Assembly: GCA_014379385.1 (NCBI GenBank)
Contig: JACMLW010000192.1
Location: forward strand, 1 to 47,497
Length of the DNA stretch: 47,497 nt
Reading direction: 5' to 3'
Origin: Phycisphaerales bacterium
GTDB lineage: Bacteria; Planctomycetota; Phycisphaerae; Phycisphaerales; UBA1924
The notes beneath the pieces were generated by a model, which saw only the letters and a program-made list of their open reading frames with translations, had not been told where the DNA came from and did no database searches. Made by a program: the position numbers and the translations under genes. This document shows, piece after piece, positions 8,020 to 15,823 of the stretch. Numbering within the stretch: the first letter of the stretch is position 1; every line of letters starts with the position of its first letter.

Positions 8020-9509
8020 GCCCCCCCCTCTCCCCCCCTTCTCCTCCAGTGGAACTGGGGGAAGCGGAGGGCTTCGGGGATGCACGGATCGATCGCCTAG
8101 TGGTGGAGCCGTTAGCGGGGGCGTGGGAAGCGGCGCTGCGCGACCGTGGCGTGCGTTTGAGTGATCGGGCGCTGCGCTTCAGGGGTGAACTGGGCTTGCC
8201 TAACGATCGGCCAATCGTGATGAGCGGGCATCAACCGGGCGTGTGGCACCCGGGGATATTGGCGAAGCACATGGGTGTGGAGGCGGCGTCGCGGCGGTGG
8301 GACGCGGCGGGGGCGTGGGTGGTGGTGGATCAGGATGAGGTGGCTTCGTGGAACGTGGCGTATCCGGCCGTGGCGCGCGGTGAGCGCGGGGTGGAACGGC
8401 TGGTGCGCGGGGTGGTGAAGGCCGAGGGATTTGTGGGTCGCGATGTGCCGGCGCTGCGGGCGTCGGCGATCCGGCTTGGTGATGTGAACGCATCGCCGGC
8501 AACGGCGAGTGTGCGGGCGGGACTTCAGGGGATCAGGGGTGCGATCGAGCGGCGGGCCGGCGCGGCGAACGCGGCGGAGCAGATGGCGGGGGCGGCGCGC
8601 GAACTGATGGCCATAGGCACTGGCGGCCCAAGCGCGGCCACTGGCACGAGCGACGTGAGTGACACGGTCCGCTGGTTCATGGCGAGCGCGATCGCGCGGA
8701 CGGGATTGTTCGCGGGGTTGATCGAGCGGATGCGGCGCGATGCGCGCGCTTGTGCCGATGCGTACAACGCGGCGGTGGCGCGGACGGTGGTGGAGGGGGT
8801 GGGTGTACAGATGCTGATTTCGCGGGAAGACGGTGCCGCGGAGCTACCGCTGTGGCGGGTAGGGAGCGCGATGGGATCGCGACGGGAGCGGGTGTACGCG
8901 GACATGCTGGGGAGCGCTGGTGAGGGGGAGCTGCTGCCGCGGGGATTGATGATGAGCGGGGTGCTGCGGCTCGCGGGGTGCGAGCTATTTGTGCATGGGC
9001 TTGGAGGAGGCGGACCTCGTGGGTATGACCGGGTGACGGAGCGGTGGTTCGAGTACTGGCTGGGTGCGGAGGAGGGAAGGCTGGCGCCGGTGGCGACGGT
9101 GTCGGCGACGGGGTGGCTGGGGCTGCCTGAGTGGGAGGGGCGGGTTGCGAGTGATGCGGATGTGGCCGCGGCGGTGTGGAGGCGGCATCACGCGCGGCAC
9201 GATCCAAAGATGCTGGGGGATGAGGCGGGTGCGGTGGAGAAGGGGCGGTTATTGCGGGAGATTGAGGCGCTGCATGGACGGGGTGAGCGGTCGGCGCGGG
9301 CGTTCCGGGCGATGCACGACGGGCTGGCGAGTGTGCGAGAGGGGCGAACGGGTGAGATGAATCGCTATGAAGGTGAGGTGGAGGGGGCGCGGGCGCGGCG
9401 GGCGCAGTTGGATGTGGTGCAAGAGCGGTCGTGGCCGTTTGCGCTGTATGAGGAGTGGCAGATGACTGAGTTGAGGAGTGAGCTTGAGAAGAGGATGGGG
9501 GGCGAGTGA
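8016..9509 (+). CDS. Conserved protein with weak resemblance to BshC
   Basis: A 497-residue protein starting at the ATGA overlap with the glycosyltransferase (an upstream in-frame ATG at 8004 is possible). The N-terminal third has VMSGHQPGVWHPGILAKHMG and then WVVVDQDE. These positions echo the G-Q-Q-x-G-L-F substrate-binding segment and the following acidic DHD-type motif of BshC, the putative cysteine-adding enzyme of bacillithiol synthesis. The C-terminal half has LLPRGLMMSGVLRLAGCELFVHGLGGGGPRGYDRVTE, a block I recall as shared among unannotated planctomycete proteins, and a predicted coiled coil near the end. Active-site residues differ from BshC, and no BshA or BshB gene is in the window, so function is open. 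Confidence 0.55.
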   Translation: MSPPLSPPSPPVELGEAEGFGDARIDRLVVEPLAGAWEAALRDRGVRLSDRALRFRGELGLPNDRPIVMSGHQPGVWHPGILAKHMGVEAASRRWDAAGAWVVVDQDEVASWNVAYPAVARGERGVERLVRGVVKAEGFVGRDVPALRASAIRLGDVNASPATASVRAGLQGIRGAIERRAGAANAAEQMAGAARELMAIGTGGPSAATGTSDVSDTVRWFMASAIARTGLFAGLIERMRRDARACADAYNAAVARTVVEGVGVQMLISREDGAAELPLWRVGSAMGSRRERVYADMLGSAGEGELLPRGLMMSGVLRLAGCELFVHGLGGGGPRGYDRVTERWFEYWLGAEEGRLAPVATVSATGWLGLPEWEGRVASDADVAAAVWRRHHARHDPKMLGDEAGAVEKGRLLREIEALHGRGERSARAFRAMHDGLASVREGRTGEMNRYEGEVEGARARRAQLDVVQERSWPFALYEEWQMTELRSELEKRMGGE

Positions 9510-9797
9510 ACTCCTTTGCCGCTGCCTGAGCAGGGAACTCAGGCCGCGGAGAGATGAACCGGGGTCGAACCTTCGTCGAGTCGTGAGCGGCACGAGCACT
9601 CCTTCGGAGTGCGCTATTCAATGGGCGGCCTACGGTGAGGTCGCTGCGCTCCACCATCGGCTACTGGCTTGCAGGTTTCGGCCTGCGGGAATGAAGCGGG
9701 CGGCTCTGAGCGGGGGTGCCGCTGCGCGTTGCACCGGTTGCCGCTCGGAGCAGCGGCGAACCGGTGGCACGGGGCCTCGAACCACTACACTCGCCGC
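9510..9797. other. Hairpin-rich intergenic region
   Basis: In 288 bases there are four successive inverted repeats: GCCTGAG/CTCAGGC (9524-9544), GCACTCC-TTC-GGAGTGC (9596-9612), GCAGG/CCTGC (9671-9686), and a long stem CACCGGTTGCCGCT paired with AGCGGC-g-AACCGGTG (9732-9766) of 14 pairs with one bulge. None is followed by a T run. I find no convincing coding frame and no match to the cobalamin-riboswitch consensus. It may be a structured leader of the next gene or a palindromic repeat family. Confidence 0.6.
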
Positions 9798-10790
9798 ATG
9801 AGGCGAGTCGATCGAAGGCTGCTGACGGTGGTGCTGATGGTGGTGGGCGTGCTCAGCGCGATGGTTGCGACAGGTTGCGAGCGCCAGGAGCCGGAGACGG
9901 TGAGGGAAAGCGCGGCTCCGTCGGCGGGTGCGCAGCCGCGGGATATCGACGAGGTGCGGGTGGTAGCGTTGTCGCCGGCGATCGCGGCGACGATGCGCGA
10001 CCTGGGGCTCGGCGGGTTAGTCGTCGGGCGGCACGGGTGGGACCAGTGGAGCGATCAATCGCTGCCGAGCTGTGGCGACCAGGGGGGAGTCGATTACGAG
10101 GCGCTGCTGCGGGTGCGACCGACGCATGTGCTCTTGCAGTGGAGCGGGGAGGTGCCGCGACGGCTGGAGGAGATGGCGTCGGAGAACACATGGGAGCTGA
10201 CGAACCACCCGATCCTGAGTCTGGAGGACATTCAGAAAGCGGCGCGGGATCTAGCGGCGAAGTTCGCGACGGCTGACGCCGCGAAGGTGAGGGTGCGGGC
10301 GAGCGCAGGGGGTGCGCTCATCGAGCGTGATGATCCATGGCGCCTAGGGCGAGCGATCGGCGTGGATGGTGACACCGCGGGTGTGATTCGGCGGCGTGTG
10401 CTGCTGCTGGTGCCAGGGACGGCGCCAGCGGGGCTGGGGCCGGGGTCGTGCCATCACGAGCTGCTGGAGATTGTTGGGGGGGCGTCGGTGTTCGGGGCTG
10501 GCGCCGGGCCGTATGTGGAGCTGGATGGTGAGGATGTGCTGCGGCTGGCGCCGGGGGCGATCGTGGTGTTTGCTCCGAGGGCGCCGGGCGCGACGGGGAG
10601 GTCGGGATCGGTCGGCGTGGAGGGTTACGTAGAGTTGTTGGGGGTGATCGCAAAGCTGGATGTGCCGGCGGTGCGGGAGGGGCGGGTGTGGGTGATCGAT
10701 GACCCGCTGGGGTTGGTGCCGAGCACATCGATGCTGCGGGTGCGGGACGAATTGGCGCGGGCGATGGAGGCCTGGTTGGGCGGGCGATAG
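9798..10790 (+). CDS. Substrate-binding lipoprotein, BtuF/FhuD-like (helical-backbone receptor)
   Basis: A 330-residue protein starting at ATG 9798. Basic residues (MRRVDRR), a hydrophobic segment and a cysteine at about residue 27 (MVATGC) form a slightly atypical lipobox. Two alpha/beta lobes follow: VRVVALSPAIAATMRDLGLGGLVVGRHGWDQ, then GVDYEALLRVRPTHVLLQWSG, then a helical linker and a second lobe ending VREGRVWVIDDPLGLVPSTSMLRV. This is the layout of class III periplasmic binding proteins for B12, siderophores or metals. No permease or ATPase gene accompanies it, so the partner transporter is elsewhere or the protein works alone. The ligand is unknown. Confidence 0.75.
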   Translation: MRRVDRRLLTVVLMVVGVLSAMVATGCERQEPETVRESAAPSAGAQPRDIDEVRVVALSPAIAATMRDLGLGGLVVGRHGWDQWSDQSLPSCGDQGGVDYEALLRVRPTHVLLQWSGEVPRRLEEMASENTWELTNHPILSLEDIQKAARDLAAKFATADAAKVRVRASAGGALIERDDPWRLGRAIGVDGDTAGVIRRRVLLLVPGTAPAGLGPGSCHHELLEIVGGASVFGAGAGPYVELDGEDVLRLAPGAIVVFAPRAPGATGRSGSVGVEGYVELLGVIAKLDVPAVREGRVWVIDDPLGLVPSTSMLRVRDELARAMEAWLGGR

Positions 10791-10820
10791 TGGGTGCTCG
10801 GCCCTCGGCGATGATGTTCG

Positions 10821-11390
10821 TCATGCCGCGGCTGCATTTTCCTGTGAGCCATCGCGCGTGAGCGCGCGCCGAGGCTCGGTGCGCGGCGATTGCGGCTGGT
10901 GCTGCGCCGGCGCGGCGGCGGAAGGGGCGGGGTTCGTCCAACGGATCGGGTCGGCGCGAAAGCCGTCGGCCACGAAGCGGCGGAGATCGGCGAAGGCCAT
11001 GGTGGGGCGGCGCTGGATCTCGGCCCACGCCTGTGCGAACGCCGGGCGGCCCATGTTGTTGGCGATTCCGTCGGCCCAGTTCGACCAGGTCAGGTCGGAG
11101 ACGCGCCCGTGGCGACGAAGGAAGACCTGCTCGTTGGAGAGATCGAAGTACCAGTAGAAGTTGGGGAGGAGCAAGGAGAGCTCGGCCGCGTCGAGGCCTT
11201 CGCCGAGGAGGGCTTTGACGGGGACTCTGTTGGCCATCTGCCGGTATTCGCGCGCGAGCGCGTCCTCGAAGGTCATCTGGCTGTTGCGCGTGGCGAGGCG
11301 GAGCTGCCGGTACGCGATGATCATGCTCGTGGATGTGGCGACGCCGGTGAATGAGGCGATGGTCTGCAGGATGAGGGTGTAGGTGCTCAT
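10821..11390 (-). CDS. Small membrane-anchored protein of unknown function
   Basis: A 189-residue protein. A single N-terminal hydrophobic segment (TYTLILQTIASFTGVATSTSMIIAY) is followed by a cytosolic or periplasmic region with conserved-looking aromatic stretches (LLPNFYWYFDLSNEQVFLRRHGRVSDLTWSNWADGI). This resembles small proteins with one helix and a DUF4760-like helical domain; that comparison is from memory and tentative. The last 40 residues are low-complexity Ala/Pro/Gln. Codon bias of this minus frame is consistent and the reverse frames look like shadows. It is convergent with the BtuF-like gene, 30 bases away. Confidence 0.6.
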   Translation of the reverse strand: MSTYTLILQTIASFTGVATSTSMIIAYRQLRLATRNSQMTFEDALAREYRQMANRVPVKALLGEGLDAAELSLLLPNFYWYFDLSNEQVFLRRHGRVSDLTWSNWADGIANNMGRPAFAQAWAEIQRRPTMAFADLRRFVADGFRADPIRWTNPAPSAAAPAQHQPQSPRTEPRRALTRDGSQENAAAA

Positions 11391-11880
11391 GGCGGGGACT
11401 GATGGTGCTGGTCGCCGGACGCGCGGCAGACCGAGAGCTCGTGGGAGAACCGCGACTTGGAATCGGTGGGCCGCCAGTGACGGCCTGCGGATTCGCGGTT
11501 CGCGGGAACAACGGATTAGTTGGGGAGCGCCGGCGGGCGTGGGGCCTCGCGGCGATCAGGGTTGGGCGTTCCGGCTGGGGCGTTCAGGTTTGCTTCAATG
11601 TCGCCAACAGGCGGGGCACGAAGCGGAGCGGCGCTGAACCCGTTTCGCGGGGGCAACTGCGGCAGCGCGGCTGGCCCCGCCGGTAAATCGCCAGCACCCC
11701 AGGCACGCCGCGGCCGCGACCCGTTTGGGCCTTCCGGCGGCTTTTCGCGATGCGTTGGAGCGGGCGATCATGGTGTTGCTTGGTGGGCGCGTGGAATCTA
11801 GGCGCGAGGGAAGAGGCGGTCAACGGCGCGAGAGATCTTCGCAAAGGGTGGGAGCGCGCGGACTGCGTGGTGCGAGCGGG
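11391..11880. other. Gene-free stretch between two minus-strand genes
   Basis: About 490 bases with several overlapping short frames, none with a recognisable family, ribosome site or signal peptide. Composition is as GC-rich as the neighbours. It contains the promoter of the small membrane protein and the downstream region of the DUF4349 gene. I see no terminator with a T run and no RNA gene. A minus-strand frame at 11584-11844 is Arg/Pro-rich and is not convincing as a protein. Confidence 0.5.
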
Positions 11881-13026
11881 CTATATCTGCGGGGCGGGCT
11901 CGGCTGCGGCGGCGCGCGCGAGCCGCTTGTAGCCCATGACGATGGCGAGGGCCGCGAGCAGGAGCGCGAGCCAGACGATCAGGCCGCTGAGGGCGACTTC
12001 GATCAACCAGGCGACCGAGCCGGCGCGGGCGCGGAGGCCGTCACTCCACGCATTGCCGACGCGCTCAAGGAAGAAGTTGCCGATGGAGTGGCTCGGTTCC
12101 TCCGGGGGCGCGGCATCGGCGGGGGTGACGATGACGAGGACGGTGGCGAGGGAGACGAGCCTGCCGAGACGATCGCGCTGGGCCGTGAGCTGCTCGATGC
12201 GGGCGCGGATCTGCGCGAGGTGCTCGCGGAGATCGAGGATCTCCTTGAGGGGTGCGTCGGTGCGCGAGGTGAGGAGTTCGAGAAGCTCCTGCTCGACACG
12301 CTGCTCGTTTCGGAGGCGTGCATCGATATCAACGGCCTGCTCGGTGACGTCCTCGCCGGTGGAGTTCTCGGCGACGACGGTGCCGAGAGCGCGGAGCTCG
12401 TTGAGAACGGAGCCGAGACGGCCGGCGGCGATCCGGAGAGTGAGCTGGGCACGGAGCGCGGGGCCGTCGCCTGTGATCTGCGAGGCTTCGACATACTCGC
12501 CCGAGGCTTCGCTGACGAGGAGTGCGGCCTTGGCGAAGGCCGTGCGGGGGTCGGCGGCGGTGAGCTCGAGCGAGGCCTTCCGGATCACGTGGCGATCCTG
12601 GGGCATGGGATCTGCGGCGGGGCCGACGGAGGCGCCGCTTGAGGGTTGGAGCGATTCGCCTTCGAAGCCGCGGATAGAACTTCGCTTCCACATGGGCTCG
12701 GACGGACCCTCGTACTCATAGGCAACCGACTGCTCCGCCGCGGAGACAGCAGACATTACCGGAGGGAGTCGGCGCGAGCTTCGGGCCTTCCCGAGCGAGG
12801 GAAGCATGGCCACGCCGATGACCAGAACGAGCAGCAGCGAGCAGCCGGCCAGGAGAGGCCCAGGGATCCGGGTCGAAAGAAGCCCGCTGCGTGGGCGGGC
12901 CGTTGAACGGCGAGTGCCCGCGCGAGCGCCGAGCGCGGAGCGCCAGAGGTCCGATGTGCCTGCGGCCGGCCGCGTGAGCGCGGCGAGGTCGGCGGTGAGC
13001 GGGTCTGTGTCGGGTTGGGTGTTCAT
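11881..13026 (-). CDS. DUF4349 membrane protein, likely ECF sigma partner
   Basis: A 381-residue protein starting at 13026, where the ATG overlaps the stop of the sigma factor (ATGA). A cytosolic N-terminus of about 55 residues precedes a membrane helix (GPLLAGCSLLLVLVIGVAMLPSLG). The extracytoplasmic part carries the DUF4349 domain (about residues 145-300; RHVIRKASLELTAADPRTAF... and GTVVAENSTGEDVTEQAVDIDARL), with a coiled coil (LLELLTSRTDAPLKEILDLREHLAQIRARIEQL). A C-terminal helix (WLIEVALSGLIVWLALLLAALAIVMGY) ends the protein. The position directly after an ECF sigma gene suggests an anti-sigma or signal-sensing role, although the zinc-finger HxxxCxxC motif of many anti-sigma factors is absent. 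Confidence 0.8.
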   Translation of the reverse strand: MNTQPDTDPLTADLAALTRPAAGTSDLWRSALGARAGTRRSTARPRSGLLSTRIPGPLLAGCSLLLVLVIGVAMLPSLGKARSSRRLPPVMSAVSAAEQSVAYEYEGPSEPMWKRSSIRGFEGESLQPSSGASVGPAADPMPQDRHVIRKASLELTAADPRTAFAKAALLVSEASGEYVEASQITGDGPALRAQLTLRIAAGRLGSVLNELRALGTVVAENSTGEDVTEQAVDIDARLRNEQRVEQELLELLTSRTDAPLKEILDLREHLAQIRARIEQLTAQRDRLGRLVSLATVLVIVTPADAAPPEEPSHSIGNFFLERVGNAWSDGLRARAGSVAWLIEVALSGLIVWLALLLAALAIVMGYKRLARAAAAEPAPQI

Positions 13027-13580
13027 TGGTGTTCCTCGCGAGCGAGGGATGCGCGGAGGGCCTGGAGCGCGGTGTGCAGGCGGGACTTGAGGGTTCCAAC
13101 GGGTATGTCGAGAACGTCCGCGGCCTGCTGGTGCGTGAGACCCTGGTGGTAGCAGAGCAGCAAGAGCAGGCGGGTGCTCTCGGGGAGAGACGAGAGGGCG
13201 ATGCGGAGAGCCGGCGCGGCCGACTCGCTCATGGTGTCCGGAGCGATCTCGCTTGCGTGGAGCGTGCCGTTGGCGTGTGCGTCGCTTGTGAGCCGGGATC
13301 TGGCGTCGATCGAGCGATTGATGACGATGCGGTAGAGCCAGGTCTTCGCGGAGCTTCGGCCCGCGAAGCCGCGGGCGTGACGGATCACGCGGAGCCATGA
13401 GTCCTGAACGGCGTCGCGCGCGGCCTCCGGGTTGCCGAGTATGCCGGTGGCGAGGCCGAGGAGGAGGGGTTCGTAGCGATCGGCGAGGAGCCCGAGCGCC
13501 GGGGTATCGCCGCGAACAAAGCGAGCGAGGAGCTGCTCATCGCTCTCGAGTCCGCGGCTGGGTGGGCTGGGGTCCGGCAT
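13023..13580 (-). CDS. ECF-family RNA polymerase sigma factor
   Basis: A 185-residue protein with region 2 (about residues 15-85: LLARFVRGDTPALGLLADRYEPLLL, then AARDAVQDSWLRVIRHARGFAGRSSAKTWLYRIVINRSID) and region 4 (about 125-178: ALSSLPESTRLLLLLCYHQGLTHQQAADVLDIPVGTLKSRLHTALQALR). This is the minimal two-domain ECF layout that directs RNA polymerase to stress or envelope promoters. It is the first gene of a two-gene operon and is translationally coupled to the DUF4349 membrane protein, its probable regulator. Its target promoters cannot be named. Confidence 0.9.
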   Translation of the reverse strand: MPDPSPPSRGLESDEQLLARFVRGDTPALGLLADRYEPLLLGLATGILGNPEAARDAVQDSWLRVIRHARGFAGRSSAKTWLYRIVINRSIDARSRLTSDAHANGTLHASEIAPDTMSESAAPALRIALSSLPESTRLLLLLCYHQGLTHQQAADVLDIPVGTLKSRLHTALQALRASLAREEHQ

Positions 13581-13651
13581 GCCAAAGAGTTAGACCGCGG
13601 TGGTGGCGGGGCGGTTCGCGCGGCAGATAAAAAATCTCTCGTGCCGCTCGG

Positions 13652-15772
13652 CTATTCCAGTTGGGTCTCGAGCGTGCCGAAGGGCATCTTGGTGACGCTC
13701 TTTATCACCATACCGGACTCATCGACCCAGTAGCGGACGGTCATCTTCATGCCCGCGGCGTCGATGGCGGACTCGTAGAGGCGCATCGGGACCTGGGCGC
13801 CGGCGCGCTCGAACGTGCCGTCGTCGAGCCGCGAGAGAGTGATTGATGACGTGACCGGGTCCCACGAGGGGAAACCGAAGCCGAAGCCGGTGAGTTTCTT
13901 GCTCTGGCCCGGCTCGAGCGAGTGGTGCTTGAACATGAGGACGTCGATCACGGTCGAGGGGATGGCGTACGCGACCGCCTCGGGGAGCTTGGCGCGTTTC
14001 TCCGGGTGTGTCTTCTCGCCGCTGGTCGCGGAGGCGACGACGGTTGCGCCGTCGGCGTCGAGCGTGTACGTTGCATTGAGCGGCTTGGCGGTGAGCTGCG
14101 ACCAGCTCGCCTCGCGGAACTTGAAGTTGTTGTCCAGGTGCATCCAGGTGATGCTGGGGGACTGGAACCCGCCGAGCGGCTTGAAGTGGGACTTCACGTG
14201 GTAGCCGTCATCGGTCTGCGAGACGATGAAGTCTTCCGAGCCTGCATCGAACGCGCCCCACTTGAACTTGTAGGTGCCGCGGTGGAGAACCTTGCCCGGC
14301 ACGGTGAGCTCGACGTTGGCGGCGTCGCCCCCGGCGGGGAGTGCCGCGGCGGCGATGTGGTCCTTGACGCCGGCGAGGAGGCCATCGAGGGCGGCGCGGT
14401 CGTGATAGGCGCCTCGGTGGAAGACGCCGTGGATCTTGCGGGCGTTGCGGATGTCATCGAGCGGGTTTGCCGTGAGCAGAACGAACGAGGCGGCCTTGCC
14501 GGGTTTGACGGAGCCGTAGCGGTCGGCGACGCCGCAGAACGCCGCGGGGATGGTGGTGGCGGAGCGGAGGATATCGGCGGCGGGGATGCCGGCTTCCTGC
14601 CAGAGGAGCATCTCGTCATGGACGCCGGAGCCGGCGAAGACGCCGGCGTTGGCGAGGTCGGTGCCGACCATGAGGGGGATGCCGGCCTTGTGCATCTCGC
14701 GGACCATGCCCTGCATGGGCTTGACGGCGAGCGAGGCGAACTCGGCAAAGCCCCCGTAGGTGCCGCCCTCCCAGAACGCGATGATGTGGTCGGGGACGAA
14801 CTCGAGCATGGGGTTCGCGTCGAACGCGTCAATGTCGGCCATCGAGCCGATGCCATGCATGACGACCAGGGTGGGGCACTGGTGCATGCCGGAGGCCTTG
14901 ATCTTGGCGAGTTCCGCCGCGAGCTTGGACTTGTCGGCCTTGTCGAAGTAACGCCACGCGGCGAAGCTGGACCAGAGCCCCTCGCGGGCGCCGTAGCCGC
15001 CGCGCTCTTCGGAGGGAACGAGCTTGGCGATGATCCGTGTGAGCGCCATCTGGTGCTCGTTGCAATCCTGCCCCGCGTCGATCGCCTCCTCAACGGTGAC
15101 CGACTCGGGGATGTGGCCGGTGGCTTTGAGGCCGCGCTCGTGAGCGGCCTTCACGACGGCGCGGTAGACGTCGGGCTTGAGGCCCGAGTAGACCTTGATC
15201 TGGTCAACGCCGGCATCGGCGAGCTTGGCGACGGCCGCGACGCCCTCCTCGGGCGTGTCGCATGGCTCGGAGAAGGGCCAGGTGGGTGGGTCGCCATCGA
15301 TAATGGCCCCGGTGGCGATCATGTCGGGGCCGACGAGTTCGCCGGAGCGAAGGCGATCGCGGACCTGGAGGATCTGTTCGGTGGCGCCGCCGAGGTCGCG
15401 CACGAAGGTGACGCCGTGGGCGAGCATGAGCGGGCCGTAGGTGTCGGGGTCGATGTAGTGGACGTGGGCGTCGAAGAGGCCGGGGATGAGGAAGAGGCCG
15501 GCGCCCTCGATGATCTGGGTGCCCTTGGGGAGCGGCGGGGGCTTGGAGCCGTCGCGGATGGCGGTGATCGTGGGCCCCTCGACGACGAGGGAGTAGTGCT
15601 CGAAGGCCTTGCCGGCCTCGGGGTCGATGATGGTGATGTCGCGGATGAGGTACGCGGGCGGCGCGGCGGGCCGCGGCGCAGACGGGGGGGTTGCGAGCTG
15701 GGCGCGAGCCGGTCCGAGCGTGAGCGTGGTGCTGAAGGCCGCAAGGAGGGCGGGGATGACGAGGCTGTACAC
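13652..15772 (-). CDS. Secreted amidohydrolase with extra C-terminal domain
   Basis: A 706-residue protein with GTG start at 15772 and GGAG upstream. A Sec signal (MYSLVIPALLAAFSTTLTLGPARA) precedes an imidazolonepropionase/prolidase-like metal-dependent hydrolase. The metal ligands are visible as H103-x-H105 (DAHVHY), K193 (DQIKVYSG), H220 (GHIPES), H240 (NEHQMAL) and D372 (GTDLANAG). The TIM-barrel part ends near residue 470 (GKAASFVLLTANPLDDIRNARKIHGVFHRG). About 230 further residues form a beta-rich domain (from roughly 490) not typical of the family. The likely job is hydrolysis of a periplasmic amide, peptide or lactone, with substrate unknown. It follows the flotillin gene by 51 bases on the same strand. 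Confidence 0.85.
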   Translation of the reverse strand: MYSLVIPALLAAFSTTLTLGPARAQLATPPSAPRPAAPPAYLIRDITIIDPEAGKAFEHYSLVVEGPTITAIRDGSKPPPLPKGTQIIEGAGLFLIPGLFDAHVHYIDPDTYGPLMLAHGVTFVRDLGGATEQILQVRDRLRSGELVGPDMIATGAIIDGDPPTWPFSEPCDTPEEGVAAVAKLADAGVDQIKVYSGLKPDVYRAVVKAAHERGLKATGHIPESVTVEEAIDAGQDCNEHQMALTRIIAKLVPSEERGGYGAREGLWSSFAAWRYFDKADKSKLAAELAKIKASGMHQCPTLVVMHGIGSMADIDAFDANPMLEFVPDHIIAFWEGGTYGGFAEFASLAVKPMQGMVREMHKAGIPLMVGTDLANAGVFAGSGVHDEMLLWQEAGIPAADILRSATTIPAAFCGVADRYGSVKPGKAASFVLLTANPLDDIRNARKIHGVFHRGAYHDRAALDGLLAGVKDHIAAAALPAGGDAANVELTVPGKVLHRGTYKFKWGAFDAGSEDFIVSQTDDGYHVKSHFKPLGGFQSPSITWMHLDNNFKFREASWSQLTAKPLNATYTLDADGATVVASATSGEKTHPEKRAKLPEAVAYAIPSTVIDVLMFKHHSLEPGQSKKLTGFGFGFPSWDPVTSSITLSRLDDGTFERAGAQVPMRLYESAIDAAGMKMTVRYWVDESGMVIKSVTKMPFGTLETQLE

Positions 15773-15823
15773 GTGGAGGTCTCCGGGGGAGCAGCCGTGC
15801 TTGGGGTGAGTGACTGTTGCGGG

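Noticed and set aside
9560-9580. A tRNA T-loop-like GGGGTCGAACC
   Set aside because: The surrounding bases do not fold into a cloverleaf and lack a D arm and CCA-proximal stem.
9510-9797. Cobalamin riboswitch before the BtuF-like gene
   Set aside because: The hairpins are strong, but I could not find the conserved B12-box or the other consensus blocks.
11725-12642. A 305-codon plus-strand open frame
   Set aside because: It is antisense to the DUF4349 gene and shows the acidic low-complexity composition of a shadow frame.
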